Shown here: positions 5,749-12,268 of the stretch, piece by piece | How the letters are laid out: each line of letters begins with the position of its first letter | Numbering within the stretch: the first letter of the stretch is position 1 | Assembly (NCBI GenBank): GCA_020201015.1 | Contig: JAIVHN010000213.1 | Span: 1-12,913, forward strand | Length of the DNA: 12,913 nt | Origin: Spirochaeta sp. | GTDB taxonomy: Bacteria > Spirochaetota > Spirochaetia > DSM-27196 > SLAA01 | Direction: 5' to 3' | The notes under the pieces: generated by a model | The model's input: the letters and a program-made list of their open reading frames with translations, nothing else | Database searches by the model: none | Told to the model about the DNA's origin: nothing | Made by a program: the position numbers and the translations under genes

Positions 5749-8286
5749 TTAGGTAAATCGAAGATGAAACTTAGCCCGACAGATCCCGGGGAAAGCGCAG
5801 TTCTCACAACCGGTGTTGTGAGGCATTTGATACTTACCCGCCTGAATTCCGGTCACACATGTATGAATTAACTCGCGCACCAAGTGCACAGCCGCCTCTC
5901 GATGCTCCGCGTCAAGATACGGCTTATGTTCAACCGGTCCAAAGACGGCTTGGTACTTGGTAGACTCAAGCCCAACATAATAGGCAGCCTCGGCCGGACG
6001 TCCGTACTCCTCGCGCAACATAAGGTCATAGAGCGGCAGTTGCAGTTTCTCTGGCCCGTCGGCTCCTGGGATTAGCTCCTTGGCCTTGGCCAGATTCTTG
6101 CGCTTGTAGTCAAGAAAGAAATACTCACCGTTGGGTAGCGCCCCTACGCGATCAACCCTTCCGCTCAGAACAACCGGGGAGTCGGCCTGCACTATGTGCA
6201 GGCTTTTCTCGAGCTCGATAACAGACGCCCCCTCAAGCAGCACAACCTCGCGCTCAAGCAGTGCCCCAAGATAGTCGCTGGCTCGGAGCTCGGCCGCCGG
6301 GTAGGCGGCGGCATCTAACTGTAGCTGAGCGGGCGCCCACGACTCTAAGGTCTCTCGAATTGCATGCTCAAGGTACGTTTTATACAGAGGAAGCCGGGAG
6401 CTATGGAAAGACCCATCGGTCGGGGCGTTATCGGCAATGCGGCGAAAAAGTACTTCAAGTATGTGATGATACAGGTTGCCTGTATCCAGTGCAGACTCGT
6501 ACTCTCGCACAGCGCTCACTTCACGCAGCCGTAAGCCATACTGCAAGAGATATCCAAATGGACAGTTGCGATAGGCCTCTATAGGCCCAGAGGACAAGGC
6601 GATCCGGGCCGCTTCAGCGTCGGGGCCGGTACCGTTCGCGGCGTCGGGGCCGGTACCGTTCGCGGCGTCGGGGCCGGTACCGCTCGCGGCGTCCATACCG
6701 GTCGTGGCTACCGTGGCGGAGGAGCCAGACTGTAAGCGCGGTCGGGGCGTCACGGCCGACCGCAATGCCTCGCCAAGTGGTGCACGGTTAAGCCCGGGCG
6801 GTCGTCCTTTGGGCCGCAGCGCCCGCAACCTGAGCCGGGACAACTGCTGCACCGGATAGCGAGCCTTTTTTGAAAACGGATCGAGCAACTCGTCAAGATA
6901 TCGATCCAAACTCCGGTCCCGGTGAGAGACTTTAGCAACGCCTGCAAGCGAGAACATAGGTTCAGGCAACTCCGCTCCACGGTAGCCCTCCCGTGAGGCG
7001 CTAAAGATGACCCGCTCACCGGATGAGGCGTAGAGCCGAAGCACCGCCTCACTTTGATCCGTGGTGGACAAACCTAAAGCAGCTTTATGGTCCTCACGCA
7101 CGAAAGAAAAGGGGTCGCTCCTAAGACGGCAGTTGCGCTGTGTTGTTCCGGTAATAAAATGCAGTCGTGGCGCCGCGCCAGCAGTAACTCTGTAAGAATA
7201 TACCGGGACCCCGGCCGCAGGGCTACGCGGCACATAGGACTCCTTGCGCAACAAGGCAACCCAAATCCGGGCGGCGCTGAGCTTGAGCTCTCCCGTATAC
7301 TCGGCTCCATGCTCCACCATTCGGTTCAGCATGGTGTGCATTTCTTGCGGGTTGCGCCAAGGCACCGCCGGATTGCGAATAACTGCCGCAAGTGCGGCAA
7401 CGGTGTATCCCCCTTCTACGGCCTCAAGCAGACGTGGAAAAATGCTGGCTCCTATGGAGTCGGTAAGTGGAGCTCCACCCCGGAACTGCAGAGGAATCTC
7501 GCGTAAGCGGGCCTCAGACTCCAGAAATGGACGAACCGAGGCGGGACTGCCAAGCGTTACCATTATCTCGTGTTGGGAAATACCGGAGTCGAGTGCCCGT
7601 TCGATCTCGTCAAGAACCGCTCGTATCTCTTCAATAGCTGTTTGATAGACTCGTAGTTCAGGCAGGTGAATATCAGCCTTTGGCACCACGGTGATATCGT
7701 TGCAGTCGGCAATAATCGAGCTGAACGCACTAAAGTCGTCTACTGTGTCGGGAAAGAATACATAGGTATGCCGAGCTGGCGAAAGTCGCTCTGGCCGCAG
7801 AGATCCGGGCTCAAAGAGTCCATGCTGATCTAAAAACGTTTGGTACTCGGCGGAAAGCCGTTGATAGTCGCTGAATAGTGCTGTCCTAAGAACTCTTGTG
7901 TCGGCATCTTTTGTCTCGTCTAACAAGGCGACAAGCGACGGAAGGATTGCGGATATGTACTCCGCAAAGGCCCCTGAGTTTGCCGAGAAACTACGCGGAA
8001 CCAGCGCCTCAAGAAAGGGCTCGTTAAGATTCCGTAGGGCAAGCGACTCGGCAAAAAGACGGCGAATAAGTGCGTTCACGGGGCGAAGTTCAGACCTCAA
8101 AAAAAACGCGGACTCTTTAAAACTGTCCCAGGAAAGGAAGCGGTCTGCTCGCACGGCTCGCGTACCGGAGGCGGACGCTGCGGCATTGCGCCGGTCACGC
8201 GCAACAGTCTCGGAAGGAAACACAAAGTCGCAGTCTTGCCCTGCCTCGGCAATGAGTCTTGCCACTGCGTCGCGATACTCGCCCAT
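5749..8286 (-). CDS. addB: AddB-like subunit with Fe-S PD-(D/E)XK nuclease
   Basis: This 845-residue protein is the likely B subunit of AddAB. Its C-terminal third is a RecB-family nuclease stapled by an iron-sulphur cluster: Cys575 (YRNCPFGY), then Cys827-X2-Cys830-X5-Cys836 near the C-terminus, the same CX2CX5C spacing known for AddB. Nuclease residues are GRVDR (Asp712), LDYKRK (Asp726, Lys728) and LQLPLYDL (Gln749). The N-terminal two thirds (1-530) correspond to the helicase-like scaffold, but no Walker A GxGKT is present, as in RexB-type subunits. It is much shorter than B. subtilis AddB (about 1166). Residues 531-557 hold repeats of GTGPDAAN encoded by a 24-bp tandem array. I chose ATG 8286 because AGGAGG lies 4 nt upstream; the longer frame from TTG 8301 would contain this Shine-Dalgarno. 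It is the first gene of the addB-addA operon, divergent from the 76-codon orphan. Confidence 0.88.
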   Translation of the reverse strand: MGEYRDAVARLIAEAGQDCDFVFPSETVARDRRNAAASASGTRAVRADRFLSWDSFKESAFFLRSELRPVNALIRRLFAESLALRNLNEPFLEALVPRSFSANSGAFAEYISAILPSLVALLDETKDADTRVLRTALFSDYQRLSAEYQTFLDQHGLFEPGSLRPERLSPARHTYVFFPDTVDDFSAFSSIIADCNDITVVPKADIHLPELRVYQTAIEEIRAVLDEIERALDSGISQHEIMVTLGSPASVRPFLESEARLREIPLQFRGGAPLTDSIGASIFPRLLEAVEGGYTVAALAAVIRNPAVPWRNPQEMHTMLNRMVEHGAEYTGELKLSAARIWVALLRKESYVPRSPAAGVPVYSYRVTAGAAPRLHFITGTTQRNCRLRSDPFSFVREDHKAALGLSTTDQSEAVLRLYASSGERVIFSASREGYRGAELPEPMFSLAGVAKVSHRDRSLDRYLDELLDPFSKKARYPVQQLSRLRLRALRPKGRPPGLNRAPLGEALRSAVTPRPRLQSGSSATVATTGMDAASGTGPDAANGTGPDAANGTGPDAEAARIALSSGPIEAYRNCPFGYLLQYGLRLREVSAVREYESALDTGNLYHHILEVLFRRIADNAPTDGSFHSSRLPLYKTYLEHAIRETLESWAPAQLQLDAAAYPAAELRASDYLGALLEREVVLLEGASVIELEKSLHIVQADSPVVLSGRVDRVGALPNGEYFFLDYKRKNLAKAKELIPGADGPEKLQLPLYDLMLREEYGRPAEAAYYVGLESTKYQAVFGPVEHKPYLDAEHREAAVHLVRELIHTCVTGIQAGKYQMPHNTGCENCAFPGICRAKFHLRFT
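6617..6712 (-). repeat. 24-bp in-frame tandem repeat in addB
   Basis: Three nearly identical 24-bp units lie at 6617-6640, 6641-6664 and 6665-6688. The first two are identical and the third differs at one base; a degenerate fourth follows at 6689-6712. Each encodes GTGPDAAN or a variant. The unit is a multiple of three, so copy-number change would alter linker length without breaking the frame. Confidence 0.9.
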
Positions 8287-8360
8287 ATCTCCTCCTATCA
8301 ATCCTTACGTAAACGATCGTAGCAACTGCGCCGACAATAAAAAAGGGAGGAACACCAAGG
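8287..8360. promoter_or_regulatory. Divergent control region addB / orphan gene
   Basis: These 74 bp separate the addB start (minus) from the 76-codon gene (plus), so promoters for both must overlap here. The minus strand carries AGGAGG at 8291-8296, 4 nt before addB ATG. The plus strand carries GGGAGG at 8345-8350, 10 nt before ATG 8361. TTACGTAA at 8305-8312 is a short palindrome. No clear -35/-10 pair can be chosen by eye. Confidence 0.5.
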
Positions 8361-8591
8361 ATGACAAATTCAACGCACGGAGCCCGGTACAAAGTGAAGG
8401 GGATCGACGGAGTAGAGACATATATTCGTGTATTAGCCGACCATGGTGATGGATACGATATCCTCATCACGAGTATCACCGACGGCCGGGTCAAGGAATC
8501 AAGCGAGTTCATTGGACGCGAACTCCTCGAGGCCTGCATGCGCACAGGATATATCTGCACCGCCCCAGCAGAGACAGTAGCCATAGCGTAA
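8361..8591 (+). CDS. Small hypothetical protein, 76 aa
   Basis: I do not recognise this 76-residue protein. It is soluble, with no signal peptide or membrane segment. Its first half (YKVKGIDGVETYIRVL and YDILITSITDG) looks like beta strands and the second half (IGRELLEACMRTGYI) like a helix. The two cysteines are isolated and not in a metal-binding spacing. GGGAGGAA upstream of ATG 8361 is a good Shine-Dalgarno, which is the main reason for believing it is a gene. It shares a 74-bp divergent control region with addB and is separated by 75 bp, with a separate promoter, from the lipoprotein gene. It could be a conserved lineage-specific protein; no function can be inferred. Confidence 0.7.
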   Translation: MTNSTHGARYKVKGIDGVETYIRVLADHGDGYDILITSITDGRVKESSEFIGRELLEACMRTGYICTAPAETVAIA

Positions 8592-8629
8592 CGCCAATTA
8601 CAGTCCCGAAATTACCTGGGCTTATACCC

Positions 8630-8658
8630 TTGTCTTAACGAAAAAGCACAGTTATCAT
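8630..8658 (+). promoter_or_regulatory. Sigma-70-type promoter for the lipoprotein operon
   Basis: TTGTCT (8630-8635) and TATCAT (8653-8658) are separated by exactly 17 bp, matching 4/6 and 5/6 of the consensus hexamers. A start 7-9 nt after the -10 box would fall at 8665-8667, at or within two bases of the lipoprotein ATG (8667). No Shine-Dalgarno precedes that ATG, so the transcript would be leaderless. Confidence 0.55.
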
Positions 8659-8666
8659 GGGCCGGT

Positions 8667-10058
8667 ATGATTCAACTACGATCCACTGCCGCACTGCTTG
8701 CAGTGACAGCACTTTTTTTTGCCTGCCGAACCCCTCAAGAGCCAATTCCGGAACCATCCCCGGAAACACCGCAGGACGAAGTCGAGCTTGACGCTTACCA
8801 GAGTATCAGTCTTTTTGTTGCAGCTGAGGACCCTGAGGAAGCAATCCGAGCTTACCAAGAGGCTCGCCTCGACGACCCCGATCAACCCGATACTATTGTA
8901 CTTCTGGCAGGTCTTTACCTCTCTGCTGGCGAGTTGGATGAAGCTGGCCGTAATCTAGAGCTGGTCCTGAGCCAGGAACCAGATCACGTGGATGCACTCT
9001 ATCTGAGCGCACTTGTGGAGGGACACCGTGGGGACAAAACAGAACAAGAAGAGCGCCTGCGGCGAGTACTGGAGCTGGTACCCGGTGACGCACGAGCCCA
9101 CTCGGCTCTTGGAGAACTACTGCTCGAGCAAGGCCGTTACCGTGAGGCACAAACGGAGTTCGAAGCAGGTCTTGAGAGCGCCCCGGATGACTTTGTATCC
9201 CTGCTAGGCCTTGGAAACGTACATATGCGGCGTTCGCGTCACGAAGATGCAGAGAATTCACTTACCCGCGCCATTGAGGTCGAGCCAGATTTTTCCTTTG
9301 CCTACCTGGACCGCAGCCGCACTCGGGTGTTACAGCAAAACCTTCCCGGAGCCGAGGCGGATCTCGACACCGCTATAAAGCTTGAACCCAACTTCGTCTG
9401 GAACTATCTTGACCGAGGCCGCGTTCGCCTGCAGCGAAACAACCTTGAAGGGGCCCGAGCGGACTTTACGCATGTTATTGAGCAGGACCCCAAAATATTC
9501 CTAGCCTATGCCTACCGGGCGCGTGCGGCCGACGGCTTGCGACTCCGAGACGAAGCTATTGCAGATTACGAGAAGGTTCTTGAAATTCGACCCGACTACC
9601 ACGATGCTTATACGCCGCTCGGCACGCTGTACTACGAAACCGAGCAGTGGATCAACGCATTTGAGATGTATAGGAAAGCAGCAGAACGGGATGAAACCAA
9701 TGAGAGCCTCCCGTTGCTTGCTGCCTTGTCACTCAAGCGCGCCGGTGAACAGCGGCGCGCTTCAGACTACCTTGTACGCGACGCACAGCACATACGCCGT
9801 GACGGAGCCATGTACCAGATGGTCAGATACTATATGAACCCCGCCTCGGATATATCGATATTTCGCACTGTAGACCAAGAACAAGAACGTGCGACGAAAG
9901 CACGCCTTCAGTTTTTTTTAGCCTCGCAGTACCGAATACAAGAACGACACAACTCAGCCAATGCTGTCATGCGGCAGGCCGAGGACAACGGCATTCCAGG
10001 GCTCATTGAGACCCGCCTTGCCAAACACGATCTCGATGCGTATCGAGACGAGAGGTGA
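8667..10058 (+). CDS. TPR-repeat lipoprotein
   Basis: A 463-residue predicted envelope lipoprotein. Residues 1-19 form a signal peptide with one Arg at position 5 and a hydrophobic core, followed by Cys20 in LFFAC. Phe at -3 fits the relaxed lipobox tolerated in spirochaetes better than the E. coli rule. A Pro/Glu-rich linker (22-38) leads to about eight tandem 34-residue tetratricopeptide repeats between 75 and 343, with typical endings such as VEPDFSFAYLDR and IRPDYHDAYTPLG. A further helical region at 405-440 may be another degenerate repeat. TPR arrays bind other proteins, so a scaffold or assembly role in the periplasm is inferred; the partner is unknown. There is no Shine-Dalgarno, and the promoter seems to place the transcript start at the ATG. 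Two T8 tracts occur, one in the signal sequence. The TGA stop lies in the Shine-Dalgarno of the next gene, so the two are coupled. Confidence 0.88.
   Translation: MIQLRSTAALLAVTALFFACRTPQEPIPEPSPETPQDEVELDAYQSISLFVAAEDPEEAIRAYQEARLDDPDQPDTIVLLAGLYLSAGELDEAGRNLELVLSQEPDHVDALYLSALVEGHRGDKTEQEERLRRVLELVPGDARAHSALGELLLEQGRYREAQTEFEAGLESAPDDFVSLLGLGNVHMRRSRHEDAENSLTRAIEVEPDFSFAYLDRSRTRVLQQNLPGAEADLDTAIKLEPNFVWNYLDRGRVRLQRNNLEGARADFTHVIEQDPKIFLAYAYRARAADGLRLRDEAIADYEKVLEIRPDYHDAYTPLGTLYYETEQWINAFEMYRKAAERDETNESLPLLAALSLKRAGEQRRASDYLVRDAQHIRRDGAMYQMVRYYMNPASDISIFRTVDQEQERATKARLQFFLASQYRIQERHNSANAVMRQAEDNGIPGLIETRLAKHDLDAYRDER
8713..8720 (+). repeat. T8 tract in the signal-peptide codons
   Basis: Eight consecutive T residues span the Leu-Phe-Phe codons just before the lipobox Cys. 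A second T8 lies at 9912-9919 in the same gene. Such tracts can slip during replication; loss or gain of one T here would abolish the lipoprotein. Confidence 0.6.
10052..10058 (+). promoter_or_regulatory. Ribosome binding site overlapping the upstream stop
   Basis: GAGGTGA matches the 16S anti-Shine-Dalgarno over seven bases and contains the TGA stop of the lipoprotein gene. It lies 5 nt before ATG 10064, favouring that start over the GTG at 10055, which is inside the site itself. Confidence 0.6.
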
Positions 10059-10063
10059 CCACC

Positions 10064-11020
10064 ATGCCCGGACTGCCGGAGCTTATTTCGCAGCTGGATA
10101 GCGGTCGTCGGATTGTCATCCAGGCTCATGACTTCCCGGATCACGATGCGGTCGCAGCGGCCTTTGGGCTGGCCCGACTCCTGAATCAGAAAGGACTCAC
10201 TTCCACTCTTTGTTACGGAGGTGAAATCCAGAGCGACTCTCTGGCGGAAGCGGTCCGAGTCCTGGAGATTCCCATTGCTACCGCGGTCGGTCTTGAGATT
10301 GAGGAAGATGCTCAGATTGTGATAGTAGACGGGTTTGCAGGGAACAAGAATATGTCCGGCATTAACGGTGAAGTTGTCGGCGTAATTGATCACCACAGCC
10401 CACCGCGCCAACCCGACTGCAAGTTTTTTGATATTCGCGAGAACTACGGTTCTTGTAGCACGATCATCTTTGACTACTACCGTGCGGCCGAGGCGGAAAT
10501 TGATCCCTCGGTGGCGACCGCGCTGCTCATGGGAATCATGATGGATACCGCTTTTATGACCCGCGGAGTGTCGAAACTGGATCTTGAGGCCTTCTCTACT
10601 CTCTTTTTCCAGGGTGACTGGGAAACCGGGAGCCGACTTCTCAAAAACTCTCTCTCCTTGCGGGACCTTGGCGTGTTTCGCGAAGCTATCAACGGCTGCA
10701 TAGTGGCCGACGGTTTCTGTTTTGTGCCCATTCAGAAGGAGTGCAGCGCCGAGGTTATGGCCTTGGTAGCCGACTTCTTTCTTGGTCTCCGTGAAATTCA
10801 CTTTGTCGTTGTGGTGGAACCTGACCGCGACGCCTATAGACTATCGGTACGGAGCGAAGACCACCGCTATCCGAGCGATGTTGTCGTTCGCGAAGCGCTC
10901 AACGGCATAGGATCAGGCGGTGGACACATTCACATGGGTGGCGGTGCCATTCCCTCAGATCTGTATCCCGGCGAGGAAGGTCTACGTCGACGCTTTCTGA
11001 GCGCCCTGGGAATTGAGTAA
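10064..11020 (+). CDS. DHH/DHHA1 phosphoesterase, NrnA-like
   Basis: A 318-residue DHH-superfamily phosphoesterase. All metal-binding motifs are present: HDFPDHDA (His22, Asp26, Asp28), IVDG (Asp89), IDHH (109-111) and MMDT (Asp161). The C-terminal DHHA1 domain has the substrate-binding glycine motif GSGGGHIHMGGG at 283-294. The size and architecture fit NrnA/PAP-phosphatase-type enzymes, which degrade nanoRNA and 3'-phosphoadenosine 5'-phosphate or linear dinucleotides in the cytoplasm; the exact substrate cannot be read from sequence. RecJ shares the superfamily but is far longer, so I rule it out. There is no GGDEF or membrane region, so it is not GdpP. The gene is coupled to the lipoprotein upstream, and the TraB-family gene begins 6 nt after its stop. 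An upstream GTG (10055) would add three residues. Confidence 0.87.
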   Translation: MPGLPELISQLDSGRRIVIQAHDFPDHDAVAAAFGLARLLNQKGLTSTLCYGGEIQSDSLAEAVRVLEIPIATAVGLEIEEDAQIVIVDGFAGNKNMSGINGEVVGVIDHHSPPRQPDCKFFDIRENYGSCSTIIFDYYRAAEAEIDPSVATALLMGIMMDTAFMTRGVSKLDLEAFSTLFFQGDWETGSRLLKNSLSLRDLGVFREAINGCIVADGFCFVPIQKECSAEVMALVADFFLGLREIHFVVVVEPDRDAYRLSVRSEDHRYPSDVVVREALNGIGSGGGHIHMGGGAIPSDLYPGEEGLRRRFLSALGIE

Positions 11021-11026
11021 CACACC

Positions 11027-12232
11027 ATGAACATAACGCAAACAACCGACTCTTTAACGCGACTCAGTTATACCGGCACCGACGGCATAGATCGAGAGAT
11101 CATCCTCTTGGGTACGGCGCACGTCTCTCACTCTAGTGTGGATGAGACTCGGGAGCTTATTAGCAACGAGTCACCCAGTCGTGTCTGCGTGGAGATTGAC
11201 GCCGCACGGTATGAGTCGCTTACCAAGCCCGACAGCTGGCGGTCACTGGACATTTACCAGGTACTACGCCGCAAGCAAGGCTTCTTGCTGCTGGGAAATT
11301 TGGTCCTTTCCTCGTTTCAGAAGCGCATGGGACTTGATCTGGGAATCAAGCCTGGGGCCGAGATGCTTGAAGCAATCCGCTGTGCAGAAGAGCTGGGGCT
11401 TCCCTTTAGCCTCTGTGATCGGCAGATACAGACAACGCTACGCCGAGCCTGGGCTAAAAGCTCGCTCTGGGGCAAGAACAAAATGCTGGCAGCATTACTC
11501 AGTTCGGTCTTCAGCAACGAGAAGCTCAGCGACGAAGAAATTGAGCAGCTGAAATCCCGAGGAACGGTAGAGAGCATGATGGAGGAACTCGCCCAGTATC
11601 TTCCGCATGCCAAAGCGGCTCTTATAGATGAGCGCGACCGTTACCTTGCCACCCGAATATTCGAAGCGGAGGGAACAAAACTCGTGGCCATTGTAGGTGC
11701 GGGTCATGTTCCGGGAATAGTCCGCCATGTGGAGATGCTGGCAGAAGGAAGTCTTGACACCAATCTCGACGACCTGGATATCATTCCACCGCCCTCCCGG
11801 CTGATGAAGGCGCTGCCCTACCTGGTACCTGTGGCGGTTATCGGTCTCATTACCTGGGGCTTTATTCAAGGGGGTTTTGACGCCGGATTCCGCTCGCTTT
11901 CACGTTGGGTGCTGATTAATGGCACTCTATCGGCATTAGGCGCCGCCGCCGCATTTGCACATCCACTGACGGTTGTAGCCTCGTTTCTTGCTGCCCCAAT
12001 AACCTCAATGAATCCAACTATTGGTGTAGGTTTGGTTGCCGGACTTCTTGAGTCGTTCTTTCGCAAACCCCGAGTATCGGATTTTGAGAACCTTCAGGGC
12101 GACATAACCGGACTGCGCGGATTCTTCCGAAACAGAATCACACGAATTCTGCTGGTGTTTCTCTTCACCACCATTGGGAGCGCAATCGGCACCTTCATAG
12201 CGCTTCCCCTGCTTTTTCCCGGCGCGATCTAA
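11027..12232 (+). CDS. traB: TraB/PrgY-family membrane protein
   Basis: A 401-residue TraB/PrgY/GumN-type protein. Enterococcal TraB/PrgY lowers the activity of self sex pheromone, and the fold is related to EreA-like and TIKI metalloproteases; its role in other bacteria is unknown. Diagnostic motifs are GTAHVS (29-34), CVEIDAARY (54-62), ERDRYLA (202-208) and GAGHVPG (224-230), all in place. The soluble domain covers about 20-240. The C-terminal region has hydrophobic segments near 264-281, 295-325, 330-343 and 373-397, with the family's MNPTIGVG at 328-335. The start at ATG 11027 is 6 nt after the stop of the DHH gene, with only a weak Shine-Dalgarno, so translational coupling is likely. 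It is the last gene of the operon and ends 23 bp from the radA stop on the other strand. The symbol follows the family name; no pheromone or conjugation genes are nearby. Confidence 0.87.
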   Translation: MNITQTTDSLTRLSYTGTDGIDREIILLGTAHVSHSSVDETRELISNESPSRVCVEIDAARYESLTKPDSWRSLDIYQVLRRKQGFLLLGNLVLSSFQKRMGLDLGIKPGAEMLEAIRCAEELGLPFSLCDRQIQTTLRRAWAKSSLWGKNKMLAALLSSVFSNEKLSDEEIEQLKSRGTVESMMEELAQYLPHAKAALIDERDRYLATRIFEAEGTKLVAIVGAGHVPGIVRHVEMLAEGSLDTNLDDLDIIPPPSRLMKALPYLVPVAVIGLITWGFIQGGFDAGFRSLSRWVLINGTLSALGAAAAFAHPLTVVASFLAAPITSMNPTIGVGLVAGLLESFFRKPRVSDFENLQGDITGLRGFFRNRITRILLVFLFTTIGSAIGTFIALPLLFPGAI

Positions 12233-12239
12233 ACCGATA

Positions 12240-12268
12240 CGGCTGAAGTGCTACGTCACTCGGAGCCG
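12240..12268. terminator. Imperfect hairpin between convergent traB and radA
   Basis: CGGCT (12240-12244) pairs with AGCCG (12264-12268), and AGTG (12247-12250) with CACT (12257-12260), around a 6-nt loop and a small internal loop. It overlaps the radA stop codon. There is no U-tract on either side, so it is only a possible bidirectional terminator. Confidence 0.3.

Noticed and set aside
6617..6712. CRISPR array
   Set aside because: The units are directly adjacent without spacers and are translated in frame within addB.
9852..9861. ATATCGATAT palindrome
   Set aside because: It is short and internal to the lipoprotein coding sequence.
9908..10801. 297-codon minus-strand open frame
   Set aside because: It lies antisense to the lipoprotein and DHH genes, whose motifs prove the plus strand; the long frame is a codon-use shadow.
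10064..11020. RecJ exonuclease
   Set aside because: The DHH motifs fit, but at 318 residues with DHHA1 directly after, it lacks the extra domains of RecJ.
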